Assembly: GCA_964035015.1 (NCBI GenBank) | Contig: OZ036005.1 | Location: 11,696,468-11,760,467, forward strand | Reading direction: 5' to 3' | DNA: 64,000 nucleotides | Source: Corallium rubrum | Lineage: Eukaryota; Cnidaria; Anthozoa; Scleralcyonacea; Coralliidae | Shown here: piece by piece, positions 1-11,138 of the stretch | How positions within the stretch are numbered: position 1 is the stretch's first letter | Layout of the letters: the number at the start of each line of letters is the position of its first letter | Made by a program: the position numbers and the translations under genes | Notes under the pieces: model-generated | The model's input: the letters and a program-made list of their open reading frames with translations, nothing else | Database searches by the model: none | What the model was told of the DNA's origin: nothing

Positions 1-2204
1 GAAATTGGATCTGTACCACTTGGAGGCTGTTTCAGCACTAGCCGACAATTTATCATACACATCAGTAATGGTACTAGCCATGGTATAGAACTGGTGGTCA
101 TCTGCATACATGTCAAGGCTTGAGTTAACACTATAAGTCAGATCATTTTGAAACATGTTCCATATCAATGGTCCAAATGCAGATCCCTGTGGACACCCTC
201 TAGACACCTTTTCCCATTCACTCACTACAGATCCCAGCTTCACTCTGCTGTACCGGTCAGTGAAATATATGAGTCTAGTAATCTCAGGCTGTTTTCTTCA
301 ACACCATAGCTTTGAATTTAGCAAGTGTGAGTGGATGGTACAGGGAATCAAAAGCCTTAATTGCTCATATCAGTAGAAAGGACACCAATAACTTTATGTT
401 CATCTAAAGCCATCTTTCAGTTCTCCGTCAAAGCCAGTAAGGCCGTTTCACAACTATGATTCTTCCTGTAGGCCGTCAGTTTGTCGCAGAGTTTGTCATT
501 AAAACCATAGTCCAGCTGCTTACTAAGTAATTGCTCGAAGATTTTGTTTATAGTAACTTGGACAGTTATTGGCCGATAGTTCTCTCTCTCTTGGGGGTCA
601 TCCTTCTTAAAAACCGGTGTCCACTCCCCTTTTTTCCACATTGCAGGCCATTCACCAAGTGCTATACATGAATTATATACGGTGTGGTCAAAGGCCTTGA
701 CAATTCTCTAGCTCCAAGCTTAAAAACCTTTGGAGGGATACCATCAAAACCAGTGCTCTTTTTAGGATTAAGGCCTTGTAGTGCAGTTTCCACCTCAGCC
801 ATCCCCAGATTCCAGAATTGAAATTGAAAGTCTTCATATTTGACCATATTCTCCTCTTAATATTCTGAACACTTGTATGAATTATAAAGGTATCATCAAT
901 AATGCCATCCATATCACCAATTCCGTCAGCAATAGTGGAGAAATAGTTACACAGGTAATTTGAGCTCTTACTGTGGTCATGACATATCATCCCGTCAATA
1001 TTTAGGCTGAGCTCATTAGTTGTATCCCTCTTCTTAGTACTCAGGAAAGGTACAAAATGTTTTATAGAACTGATCAGGTTTACGCTTCAATGTAGTAGAT
1101 CGTTCTTTCCAATATTCCCTTATCGCCTTTCTCCTGAGCCTAGTGGCCTCATTCCTTGCTGTACGTTTAGCTTCCCAGTTCTCCCTGGTTTGTTCTTTCA
1201 AGTATTTCTTTGCAGCTCTTTTCTTAGCTCTTATAGCTTTCTTCCATTCTTTAGTCATGTAAGGTACATCCTGGGACCTGACTCTCATTTTCTTTTCTGG
1301 GAGATGTTCATCAACAATACTAGTCAACAACGTTTCCAAGAATCCGGTTTTATCATCAACGGTATCAAAAATTTCACCCACATGCCAGGGAGCCTGCATA
1401 AGATCCTCCTTATATTTATCTGCAACAAAATTGTTTGAAGATCTAAATTTTACAACCTTGCCTTTCTGTGGTTTTACCTTCTCCTTCAAAAAAACATAGA
1501 TTAGTGCATGGTCACTGATCTCTGCGTTGTATACCCCACAGTCAGCAAACATGCAGTTCCGGTTGATTGGTGAGGATGACATCAATCAAGCTGCATGTAG
1601 TAATGGCTCCTTGCATTTGTATCCGTGTAGGTGAGGTTATCAAACAGTCAAATCCCTGTTCCACTTCTAGGTCAAACAATAGTTTGCCCTCAGTGCTGTC
1701 AGGTTTGAGCCTATTCAAATTTAGATCACCAGTCATTACTACAGTTGGGTACTGCAATCCAGCCCAGTTGGAAATATGGCTCAATTCTTCTTCTAACAAT
1801 AATCTGTAACTTCCAGTGATTTTCTTGGGTGGTCTATAGATGACCAAAACTATTGCATTTTTAGATTTAAGTCCAATCTCTAGGGACAGAGGCTCGATTG
1901 TTTTATATCTCCTTTCAATGGTAATTCTCTTTGATTGTATCTTAGACGAGACAAACATGAGAACACCACCTCCACCCTTCTTCCTGTCATTTCGATGTAG
2001 ATAGTAACTTGGTATGAGAAATTGAGAGTCTGGATATGAACCATCTATTTTGGTCTCAATAACAGCCATGATTTGTACCCTTGTTTTATTAATAATATCC
2101 TTCAATTCTTCAAACTTGTTCTGAATGTTGTTAATGTTTAGATGACATAATAGCAAGTCCTTGTCATTTTTCTGTCTGGCAGTTTGAAGTGGATTTATCA
2201 CCAC
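1..2204 (-). mobile_element. CR1/L2-type LINE: endonuclease and reverse transcriptase ORF, frame-broken and cut by the window edge
   Basis: Minus-strand coding sequence of a non-LTR retrotransposon. An APE-type endonuclease lies at about 2204-1545, with the motifs HLNINNIQNK, VIETKIDGSYPDSQF and VVMTGDLNLNRLKP. The linker to the reverse transcriptase continues to about 1034. RT blocks follow: EWTPVFKKDDPQERENYRPI (about 641-560), then the frame 5' of window base 1, where CPQGSAFGPLIWNMFQNDL (about 205-145) and the catalytic YADD (97-108) can be read. The frame changes near 1545, 1000 and 700, so the copy is dead. The C-terminal RT and 3' end lie beyond the window. The clade is inferred from EN/RT style and from the separate PHD-bearing ORF1; L2, CR1 and Rex1 are not separable by eye. 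Confidence 0.9.
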
Positions 2205-2275
2205 AGTTTCATTGAGTATTGTTTCCTCATCCTGTTGAGGATCATTTTCTAATATTTCTGAATTGTTTACCTACA

Positions 2276-2824
2276 TCATGAATTACCTACATCATAAAAC
2301 GGTAGTTTTTCCGCTAGATAGCTCGAAATACACATTGGACAGGTCCATACTTTGTTGTTTACCGACTGCTGCAGACGATTATACTCTTCAGGCTTTACAC
2401 CACCACATTTAATGTGACACTGACTTGTGCACAAGACACAACGTAATGCACGGTGATTACGAGCGATAGTTCTTGAGCACATGGTGCATTTCTCAGGTCC
2501 TGGATTAGTCGAAATATCCCCACTGACCACTAGCTTAGCCAGTTGAAACGTTGACACTGAATTTGGGTAGCGTGTGATCCTTGATGCAAAGTAAGCGGTC
2601 GAAGGTTTGGATAATCCAACATGGCGGATACGAACATAGCAATTGATGTTGATAGCTAAATTCGATAAATTCACCTCAAATGAAGCAGGAAGAGTCGACA
2701 TTCCAAGGCCGCTTGGTCTTCCAGTCACTTTCCCAGAAAAATAGATACCGGGACTGAGTAAATGTATAATAAAAACGCCAAGAAAGTACAAACTTGCTGG
2801 AGCCATCGAAATCATGACCGCCAT
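2276..2824 (-). CDS. LINE ORF1-like N-terminal protein with PHD finger and 2A-like motif
   Basis: First coding block of the LINE, 182 codons from the ATG at 2824. The N-terminus is hydrophobic (SLYFLGVFIIHLLSP) and looks like a signal or anchor segment. A 2A-like motif, GDISTNPGP, lies at 2495-2521. A PHD-type zinc finger follows (CTMCSRTIARNHRALRC, then CxxC..H..C and WTCPMC). The frame stops at 2276 because of a short direct duplication of about 15 bases (ACCTACATCATGAATT then ACCTACATCAT). In the next frame the coding runs on into the endonuclease ORF, so this was probably one polyprotein separated by 2A. PHD fingers in CR1/L2 first ORFs and 2A peptides in APE-type LINEs are known; activity of this copy is not shown. 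Confidence 0.85.
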   Translation of the reverse strand: MAVMISMAPASLYFLGVFIIHLLSPGIYFSGKVTGRPSGLGMSTLPASFEVNLSNLAININCYVRIRHVGLSKPSTAYFASRITRYPNSVSTFQLAKLVVSGDISTNPGPEKCTMCSRTIARNHRALRCVLCTSQCHIKCGGVKPEEYNRLQQSVNNKVWTCPMCISSYLAEKLPFYDVGNS

Positions 2825-2842
2825 GATTCGATCCCAGACCCT

Positions 2843-3575
2843 AGTTTAGTTTAGTTTATATAGTTTAGTTTCCAGTTTAGTTTCTAGTTTAGTTTATAAT
2901 TTGGTTTATAGTTTAGTTTATTGTTTAGTTTATATAGTTTAGTTTATATAATTTAGTTTATGTACTTTAGTTTATATAGTTTAGTTTATATAGTTTAGTT
3001 TCTAGGTTAGTTTCTAGTTTAGTTTAGTTTAGTTTAGTTTAGTTTAGTTTAGTTTAGTTTAGTTTAGTTTAGTTTAGTTTAGTTTAGTTTAGTTTAGTTT
3101 AGTTTAGTTTAGTTTAGTTTAGTTTAGTTTAGTTTAGTTTAGTTTAGTTTAGTTTAGTTTAGTTTAGCTTAGTTTAGTTTAGTTTATAGTTTAGTTTATA
3201 GTTTAGTTTATAGTTTAGTTTATAGTTTAGTTTATAGTTTAGTTTATAGTTTAGTTTATAGTTTAGTTTATAGTTTAGTTTATAGTTTAGTTTATAGTTT
3301 AGTTTATAGTTTAGTTTATAGTTTAGTTTATAGTTTAGTTTATAGTTTAGTTTATAGTTTAGTTTATAGTTTAGTTTATAGTTTAGTTTATAGTTTAGTT
3401 TATAGTTTAGTTTATAGTTTAGTTTATAGTTTAGTTTATAGTTTAGTTTATAGTTTAGTTTATAGTTTAGTTTATAGTTTAGTTTATAGTTTAGTTTATA
3501 GTTTAGTTTATAGTTTAGTTTAGTTTATAATTTAGTTTATAGTTTAGTTGCATTTCTAGATTACTTTAGTTTAGT
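2843..3575. repeat. TTTAG / TTTATAG satellite array
   Basis: Simple tandem array. Irregular TTTAGTTTATA repeats come first, then a pure 5-mer (TTTAG)n at about 3012-3182. A regular 12-mer (TTTAGTTTATAG)n runs from about 3183 to 3530, followed by a degenerate tail. No coding content. Confidence 0.95.
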
Positions 3576-3581
3576 TAAATT

Positions 3582-3712
3582 AGTCCAGTCCAGTCCAGTC
3601 CAGTCCAGTCCAGTCCAGTCCAGTCCAGTCCAGTCCAGTCCAGTCCAGCCCAGTCCAGCAGTCCAGCCCAGTCCAGCCCAGGTCAGCCCAGGCCAGGCCA
3701 GCCCAGCCCAGC
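3582..3712. repeat. (CAGTC)n microsatellite
   Basis: Pentamer CCAGT repeated about 17 times, then decaying into CCAGCC variants. It abuts the TTTAG satellite. Open frames through it are repeat artefacts. Confidence 0.95.
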
Positions 3713-4619
3713 CTAAAAAAGTAGAGTGCTGTGTATAGGCAATGTTTTAATAGATAGAGCAAAGTGAAAATGTGGTGAACTGCCAAGGTTTTTGGTAACG
3801 GAAAACTGACCTTTCGAGCGGAACCCTTCATGAGAGTGAAATGTGATAAAATATAATGAAACACGGCTTATATATCCAAGAAGCCTAAATGCTGACGTAG
3901 ATGAAAATATCCAATCAAGTGTGGGAGCTTAAACAAACTAATAAAAGAATGAAAAAAAATGTTAAGTATTTGCTAGTTGTTACAATCGATCGGCAACCAG
4001 ACTGTGGGAGACGGAGAGGTAACGAGGCTAAATATTCAATGGGCTAGCTATCAGTAGGTGTAAAGCAATTGAAAACAGAAACACAAAAGGAATGTATAAG
4101 AAAAAGAATATATAAGAAAAATAAATAGAAAAAGAATGTTGGAAATTACATAGAAGAATTAAGGCCTGAGGGTGTGTGGGTATGAGGTCATTTCATCACA
4201 TTTCACTCTGATGAAAGGATCCGCTTGAATCGTCAGTTTTCATTTCCTAAAACCTCAGTAGTTAATCACGTCCCAGTCCAGTCAAATCCAGTTTCAGTTG
4301 TCGAGTCGAGTCGGGTTCAATCCAGTCCAGTGGGGTTGAGGCGAGTTAAAAGCTAGTTTCCATTCAGGAAAATTTTCCGCAGGACAGGAATGGACAGGAA
4401 AGTTTTCTCTGTGTTTAAAGTCATTAGTTCCAACCGAGAGCTTATAAGATAAATATAATTTCCCTGTCCGTTTCTGGAGGAACATTTTCCGGAGCTGGAA
4501 CCAACCTTAAAGCTAGTTGCGTTAAGGCAAGTTGAGTTTAGTATGCATTACACTGTAAAAATCTAACGTGGATTAATGTTAGGATTAAGCAACTAGAGAA
4601 AGGTTCTTTGTTTTTGAAG
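3713..4619. other. Unassigned intergenic or intronic DNA
   Basis: AT-rich with no convincing exon. It lies between the satellites and the D8C exon. An upstream exon with the first half of the D8C domain would be expected here or outside the window; none was recognised. Short CCAGT-like runs recur near 4270-4330. Confidence 0.5.
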
Positions 4620-4845
4620 ATGTCGGATAAAGTTCCGAAAAAGAACTCCGTCTGCGGTGGATGGATCAGCGGCAACCACCCAGGTGTTAGTGATGGAGTT
4701 GTAGAACGGGATGTTTGTGTCAAAGAAAATAACGTCAAATGTCAACGGCAATTTACTGTCCTTGTCAGAAACTGTGGTGCATTTTATGTTTATAACTTCC
4801 CACCATCACGCGAGACCTCTGGATTTACGTACTGTTTCAAAACAG
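4620..4845 (+). CDS. Exon: C-terminal half of a UMOD/GP2/OIT3-type D8C domain
   Basis: The translation contains SVCGGWISGNHPGVSDGVV, then a VC, a spaced C, VRNCGAFYVYNFP and FTYCFKT. This is the second half of the eight-cysteine D8C domain of uromodulin, GP2 and OIT3, an extracellular module. The 3' end is at AACAG|GTTTG, phase 1, and joins in frame to the PAN exon (G|AA codon). The 5' boundary is uncertain: AG at 4618-4619 gives phase 0, AG at 4601-4602 gives phase 1. The ATG at 4620 is probably internal, because the first half of the domain is missing. The donor is followed at once by a microsatellite. Confidence 0.75.
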
Positions 4846-5370
4846 GTTTGTTTGTTTGTTTGTTTGCTTGTTCGTTCGTTCGTTCGTTCGTTCGTTCGTT
4901 CGTTCGTTCGTTCGTTCGTTCGTTCGTTCGTTCGTTCGTTCGTTCGTTCGTTCGTTCGTTCGTTCGTTCGTTCGTTCGTTCGTTCGTTCGTTCGTTCGTT
5001 CGTTCGTTCGTTCGTTCGTTCGTTCGTTCGTTCGTTCGTTCGTTCGTTCGTTCGTTCGTTCGTTCGTTCGTTCGTTCGTTCGTTCGTTCGTTCGTTCGTT
5101 CGTTCGTTCGTTCGTTCGTTCGTTCGTTCGTTCGTTCGTTCGTTCGTTCGTTCGTTCGTTCGTTCGTTCGTTCGTTCGTTCGTTCGTTCGTTCGTTCGTT
5201 CGTTCGTTCGTTCGTTCGTTCGTTCGTTCGTTCGTTCGTTCGTTCGTTCGTTCGTTCGTTCGTTCGTTCGTTCGTTCGTTCGTTCGTTCGTTCGTTCGTT
5301 CGTTCGTTCGTTTGTTTGTTTGTTTGTTTGTTTGTTTGTTTGTTTGTTTGTTTGTTTGTTTGTTTGTTTA

Positions 5371-5411
<41 letters not shown>

Positions 5412-5829
5412 TTACTTATCATATTACAGTATAAACAACATAGTCTTTTTATCAGTACGAATAGTTGGTATGAAATAGTTGGCACGACTACTTGAAAAGA
5501 CTAGTAATATTAACTGATATAAAAACAAACAAACAAACAAACAAACAAACAAACAAACAAACAAACAAACAAACAAACAAACAAAAACCGCATACAGTAA
5601 AAACCCGATAACAAGAAGCTACCACTATTAAGAACATCAGGCTGAAATTAAGAATTTATTTATATAAGAATATATAAGAATATAAGAACCTATCCCAGGC
5701 TGATTTGGTAAAATGTAGGTTCTTGTTAGCGGGTTTTTACTGTAGCACGACAGTGTTAATTTCTAATATTTATTTAAGAAGCATTTCTTAAAAATGTTGA
5801 AACAAAAAAACTTCTTAATACTTTTTAAG
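4846..5829. repeat. Microsatellite-filled intron: (GTTC)n, (GTTT)n, (TA)n, (AAAC)n
   Basis: The 984-bp intron between the D8C and PAN exons is mostly simple repeat: (GTTC)n at about 4869-5310 (some 110 units), (GTTT)n to 5368, (TATT) and (TA)n to 5408, and (AAAC)n at 5524-5585 in the opposite sense to the GTTT run. A 148-bp MITE (5595-5742) lies near its 3' end. Long open frames such as FVRSFVRS are repeat artefacts. Confidence 0.9.
5595..5742. mobile_element. Small TA-flanked MITE (Tc1/mariner- or Tigger-like ends)
   Basis: Terminal inverted repeats begin CAGTAAAAACCCG and continue about 20 bp with one or two mismatches. TA dinucleotides lie at both sides (5593-5594, 5743-5744), consistent with a TA target duplication. 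The element is 148 bp with no coding capacity. CAGT ends and TA duplication fit the Tc1/mariner superfamily; the autonomous parent is unknown. Confidence 0.8.
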
Positions 5830-6121
5830 AACACAAATCGAGTGGATCACCTGCTGTGGCTGCAATGGTTGGAGGTCCCAACAACGCTCTGACAAACCAC
5901 GTTTTCCATCGTGAAACAGAAATCAATGATTCCACCTTATGTTTACTGATGTGCTCCCTAACTAGTAACTGTCAGTCGTTCAACTTCAGTCGCAAGGAAA
6001 AAATCTGCGAGTTAAATAGCTCAAGCAAGGCTAAACATCCATCCAGCTTTCTCCCTAGGAGTGGGTATTCTTATTACATGAAAGGAAAAGGCTTGTTGCA
6101 GAGCAGGAAGTTGGGGGAATT
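5830..6121 (+). CDS. Exon: PAN/apple domain
   Basis: The translation reads HKSSGSPAVAAMVGGPNNAL, then HVFHRETEINDSTLCLLMC, a spaced NCQSFNFS, KICELNSSSKA and SGYSYYMK. This is the cysteine and aromatic pattern of a PAN_1 (apple) domain, an extracellular protein- or glycan-binding fold. The 5' end (AAG|AACAC) is phase 1 and matches the D8C exon donor. The 3' donor is uncertain. GTAAGG at 6122 is the best-looking site but is phase 2, while the next recognised exon needs phase 1. Either an exon between about 6.1 and 19.6 kb was missed or another transcript is used. Confidence 0.75.
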
Positions 6122-6923
6122 GTAAGGTGGCACATTTTTTTGCAAATTATTGGTTGCTTCTTTGAGTGGAACACTAAAACAAATTTATCAAATTTTTACG
6201 TTCGTTTTGAGTGGACATTTGTTTCTATAAGGTTAGGGTTATTGGTTGGATAAGGGGTATTGTTATATACCAAAGACTTTCGTTTGCCAAAGATAAAATC
6301 CTATTGATCAAATCATGGTCACGTGTTGTTCAACAAACTCAGTGTTTCTTTCTGCCGAGAGAAACATTGCACTGTTTCCCTCTGACGTCAACAATGAAGA
6401 AGGAAACAGAGCAGTGTTTCCCTCTCTGACGTCAGCTTTAATCATGCGTTGTTCACGTGAATACACAATTACTGTTGCATCAGATCAAGAACTTTGAACT
6501 CTTCGGAGCATGTTGAAAACAAAAAGCTTGTTTGGTATGAAATAATCCATTTTCTAAACCAAAGAATATCTAGGAAGAAATTTAAAGCTGTTTTTTGTAA
6601 ATTGTACTTGTTGGTGTATTTGTTTAGTTGAATTGAAATTACGAAGACGTAATTGAATTGAAGTTACGAAGAAGTGTTTTGGTATTAATTAAGTCTTTTC
6701 GCCTTTTGCAAGTTTCGTGTCAGCTTGATATTTTGTGTTTTAAAAGTCTTTATGACGTAGTCTGTTGTTGTTGTCGATTGTTTCTCCTCAACTTGAGGAA
6801 TCACCAAAGTATCAAAAACATTTTTTTCTTTTTCTCCATTTTTTTTTGTTTATGCGCAAACATATAAACTTAAATGATGTTGAATTTTAAACTATGTAAA
6901 TAGTAAGTAAAGTTATCTTTTTA

Positions 6924-7340
6924 AAGTGCTTAAGGCAAAATTAAGTTTGTCTTATTTTAAAGAACACTTGGAAGGACAAAGTAACATCTTTTCCAGTTTT
7001 CGTTTCCTTGCTTCGTAGTCGAGATATTCATATGCATGATGAGTTATCGAAGAAAGTTTTAAATTTTTGTTATTATTAACCATACTTAATTCGAAGAAGG
7101 CGTGTGAGCTTGTTTCACCTACTAGTGTCACCAATTTCAAGTTGTTTCTTTTAATAGTAGCAAAGATATATAACATTTTCTGATAAGTCATTATGCACAT
7201 GCATACAACATGCGACATTTGCATATCAAACAGACTGAAATATCTCAAAAACGAAGCAAGGAAACGAAAAATTGCAAAATATGTTACTTTGTTATTTTAA
7301 GTGTTCTTTCAAATAATTGTCATAAGCACTTTAAAAGATT
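6924..7340. mobile_element. Fold-back MITE, about 0.42 kb
   Basis: The left arm (6924-7035) is an imperfect reverse complement of the right arm (7215-7340). Shared blocks are AAAGTGCTTA, AAAGAACACTT, ACAAAGTAACAT and CGTTTCCTTGCTTCG. It resembles the 22757-23206 element, which also ends AAAGTGC and carries AAAGAACTC. No coding content. Confidence 0.75.
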
Positions 7341-7387
7341 TTAAACTAATTGTAAATATTAAACAATTATTGAATGAGGTTGAGTAT

Positions 7388-7484
7388 GATATCGAGAATT
7401 ATCAAGGACGAGGTTTGTGTTATCCACCGAAGCCGAAGGCTGAGGTGGATAACACAAACCGAGGCCTTGATAATTCTCGATATC
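7388..7484. repeat. 97-bp near-perfect hairpin
   Basis: Arms GATATCGAGAATTATCAAGG and GTTTGTGTTATCCACC pair with their reverse complements around the loop GAAGCCGAAGGCTGA. The loop motif GCCGAAGGC recurs in the hairpin at 36466-36572. Confidence 0.85.
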
Positions 7485-8312
7485 ATGCGAAAACCGAATC
7501 CAATAATTTTTTTCTTATATATTCAAAAAGAAGAAGCAAAGAACAACACCAGTGGAATAGATAAACATTTAATGCGAAAATAATAAACGACAAGTCAACT
7601 TCATACGACATTTTCTATTTAATTTTGCCATTTTGTTTACTCTTCAAAAATATTTAGTTTTGGCCGGATTTTTAGCAAGCTGCCGACCGCGCTAGGGGCT
7701 TGGGTTTAACAGCGTCAGCAGCTGAAATAACGCGTCAGCTTCTAGATACGGAGAATTAGCGGGGGCGTTTTGGCCAATCACGAACGAGAATAAAGTTTGA
7801 ATATATAATAATAAGTAATATTGGATTCTTAAATGACACTTTATTAAGTAATATTAGATGACATATTTAAAATATTGCAATTGAAAATAAGTCTAACAGC
7901 ATGATGTAGAAATTGTTATTTTGTAAACAATTAGGCAAAAATGCTTGGCTTTTGGGTTGACAACAAATTCATTCCTTGTATCACAATAAAAACTGCTGCA
8001 CTAAAATTGTGTGAAGGTCGCTTTTTTGTGTCACTCTGAATAATCATCACAAAAACTGTATCATACTGTTTCTGAAAATAGTAAGCACGAAACATGTTCA
8101 AATTCAGACCATAACTCTAAATATAACTTTAAACCTAATGCCCTATTTTAATCTCAAATCAGTTTTAATTGAAAGGAATATAATTGTGGCAATTATTTTT
8201 ACGTGATAACATCAATGAGTGCAATATAGTATTGTTAATATATTTTATTTTAATTCGGCGCATTGTCTCAAAATCTGGCACTTTGTCTCAAAATTTGGCA
8301 CTTTTTCTCGAA
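7485..8312. other. Unassigned AT-rich intronic DNA
   Basis: No gene, RNA or clear repeat recognised. It lies inside the large intron of the D8C/PAN/FTP gene. Confidence 0.4.
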
Positions 8313-8764
8313 CCTTAAAGTGTCTATGAAATGAAAAATTCGTTGGCATTTTTGTTATTTTATTGTACAGAGGAGCATGACAGGAGCACTCACTGAAAAT
8401 TTCAAGAGAATCTGATGCGTAGTTTTCGCGCTATCAACTCTCAAAATTTTCCGTGGATAGTTTGTTTTGGGGAAATTTGGGCTTCTTGGCAACAATGCCT
8501 TATGACGTACGCAGATGGATCATTAATAGTGAAATATATTGTTCTTATGCATAGTTGTCCATCTGCGTACGTCATAAGCATTGTTTCCGAAAGTCCAATT
8601 TTTCTCCAAGAACGAACTAGCCATGGCAAACTTTGAGAGTTTATAGCGTGAAAACTACCCATCAGATTCTCTTGAAATTTTCAGTGAGTGCTCCTGCCAT
8701 ACTCCTCTGTACAACAAAACAACCAAAATGCCAACGAATTTTTCATTTCATAGACACTTTAAGG
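8313..8764. mobile_element. Fold-back MITE, 452 bp, copy 1
   Basis: Long inverted repeats run almost to the centre. The ends are CCTTAAAGTGTCTATGAAAT and its complement, followed by AAAATTCGTTGGCATTTTTG and ACAGAGGAGCATGACAGGAG. Because it is palindromic, similar open frames appear on both strands (MRSFRAINSQNFPW / MGSFHAINSQSLPW); these are mirror images, not genes. A shorter relative lies at 20938-21233. Confidence 0.85.
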
Positions 8765-8989
8765 TGGCTCCATACAGTTTCTTGAAAAATGGAAAATACA
8801 AGTTTGAGAATCCAAAGCACGTGCATAAACAATTCGGAAAAAGAATAAATCTAAATCTTATACATTGTTAAAAATTCTGACAATCAAAAACTGTTACCAA
8901 GAAATAGCAACCGTTGTTGCTATGGCAACAATTACGTTTCAAAATGGCTGCCAATTACCCTTCAAACTAATTTAATTTGAAAAAAGCTT

Positions 8990-9205
8990 TGGTGATCCCC
9001 ATTTTTATTTTCATTAAAACTTTTCTTGAAGTATGAGTAATCAATAGGCCGATTTTAAAAAATTCGGCAGATCCAAATTTTTTAAAAATGATTTTTCCGA
9101 AAAAAAAAATTATTCGTTCTACAGAATTTTTTTTAAATTGGCGTATTGATTACTCATACTCCGAGAAAAGTTTTAATGAAAACAAAAAGGAGGGTCGTCA
9201 AAAAA
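8990..9205. repeat. Inverted repeat, about 215 bp
   Basis: Arms share TCATTAAAACTTTTCTTG, GTATGAGTAATCAATA and AAAATT blocks in opposite orientation (8990-9075 and 9125-9205). Probable MITE. Confidence 0.65.
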
Positions 9206-9689
9206 GTGATTTCAAAAGTGATATTCGAAATTTATGCCAAATTGCACTCGCCTGACGGCTAGCGCTCGTGTAATTTTGGCAAAATTTTCAAATATCGCTT
9301 GTAGTGTAAATCCTTAATTGTACTCGCTATCATATGATTACCTATACAAATTTAGCACTTTTCGTCTGAATTTGGGCCTATTCCAGACTGTAAAAAGTCT
9401 CGATCGTCATTGCCGTTTTTGCACGTTTTTGCACGGACAGATCGCCAAAATTGCGTAAAATGCGCAGGAAAATGGCAAAAAAATGGTGAAAAAGACATGT
9501 TTTCAGTCAATTATCGGCAAAATGCGCGGATTTTGCCAAATTTGCGAAAATAATCTGGGAATATAATCCCCGTGAATATTCCCCGCGCAGGAAAAACTTT
9601 ACAGTCTGGAGCCTATTCTTAAAAGTTAGCACTTTTATTCAAAATTACTTCCTTAAACTTTGACACTTGCTCAAAATATTACACTTTTC

Positions 9690-10610
9690 CCCCAATTTGC
9701 CATTTTAGTCCGAATTTGGCAGTTCTCGTCCAAATTTGGTGTTCTTCATCTGAATTTGCCACTTTTCGTTTGAATTTTCCATTTTCGCATGAATTTGGCA
9801 CTTTTCATCTGAATTTTGCACTTTTCGTCGGAATTTGCCATTTTCGCATGAATTTTGCACTTTTCATCTGAATTTGCCACTTTTCGTCTGAATTTGCCAT
9901 TTTCGCCTGAATTTGCCACTTTTCGTCTGAATTTGCCATTTTCGCCTGAATTTCGCACTTTTCGTCTGAATTTTCCATTTTCGTCTGAATTTTCCATTTT
10001 CGTCTGAATTTACCATTTTCCCCAGGCAGTTGTTGCCTCGAACGTTGTCACAGTTTTGCAAGGATGGATAAATTTACCATTTTCATCTGAATTTGCCACT
10101 TTTCGCCTGAATTTGCCACTTTTCGTCTGATTTTGCCATTTTCGTCTGAATTTGCCACTTTTCGTCTGAATTTGCCATTTTCGCCTGAATTTGCCACTTT
10201 TCGTCTGAATTTGCCATTTTCGCCTGAATTTCGCACTTTTCGTCTGAATTTTCCATTTTCGTCGTCTGAATTTACCATTTTCCCCAGGCAGTTGTTGCCT
10301 CGAACGTTGTCACAGTTTTGCAAGGATGGATAAATTTACCATTTTCGTCTGAATTCGTCTGAAATTTACTATTTTCGATACTAAATTTACCATTTTCATC
10401 TGAATTTGCCACTTTTCGCCTGAATTTGCCACTTTTCGTCTGATTTTGCCATTTTCGTCTGAATTTGGCACTTTTCGTCTGAATTTGCCATTTTCGTCTG
10501 AATTTGCAATTTTTCGTCTGAATTTGGCACTTGTCGTCTGAATTTGCCACTTTCGTCTGAATTTACCATTTCCCCCAGGCAGTTCTTGCCTCGAACGTTG
10601 TCACAGTTTT
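9690..10610. repeat. 21-22 bp minisatellite with higher-order structure
   Basis: About 40 units of TTTTCGTCTGAATTTGCCA(C/T) with variants. A unique-looking block containing CCCCAGGCAGTTGTTGCC and TCGAACGTTGTCACAG recurs at about 10021, 10283 and 10575, giving a higher-order period near 260-290 bp. Lysine- and arginine-rich open frames (KFRRKW) are artefacts of the repeat. Confidence 0.9.
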
Positions 10611-11138
10611 GCTAAGATAGATATATAAAAAAAGTTAACCCCAGCAATTTTGTGGCACATGTCTCCAACATGATACAGATTTGTTGGTAAATGGTTTAAC
10701 TATTTCCTTGGCCGTCGGTGGATTCTTTCTTGTGACGAGTAAAATCGTTTGTCGTTAGGACAGGTTTTCTGTGTCTGGTCAGGGCACTGTCCAAAATTGA
10801 CGCGGTGACGCTGAGTATTTTTTATTTTGTATCTTATTTCTTTAAGGAAGACCTTGATTGAACAGACAGGGTGAGCATTCTTCTATATATAAGTAGAACA
10901 CAAACCTTCAGTGGTGATTATAGCCTTCAATCAGTGCCTGCAAACATATCAGCGGTTTTGATAGGAAATATTGGTTGAGACAGATCAAAATGTAAAAAAA
11001 AACCCAAAACAATATCGACGCGCAAGAAAAAACTGACGCGCGCGCTGACCAAAAACAGGAGACTTTCATTTTTTGGCCTTAGCCAGAGTAAAATAGTCGT
11101 ATGTCGCTTATAAAGAGTTACAAACTACACAACGTTAC
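10611..11138. other. Unassigned intronic DNA
   Basis: No gene or clear repeat recognised. Confidence 0.4.

Noticed and set aside
1190..1809. Plus-strand frames opposite the LINE
   Set aside because: Shadows of the minus-strand endonuclease/RT coding region.
4608..5495. Long frames of FVRSFVRS, RSFVRSFV type in three frames
   Set aside because: All are translations of the (GTTC)n microsatellite. Only 4620-4845 is exon-like.
8415..8662. Paired open frames on both strands with similar proteins
   Set aside because: The locus is a palindromic MITE, so both strands read alike; no known domain.
9746..10550. Lysine/arginine-rich frames on the minus strand
   Set aside because: They follow the 21-22 bp minisatellite in every frame.
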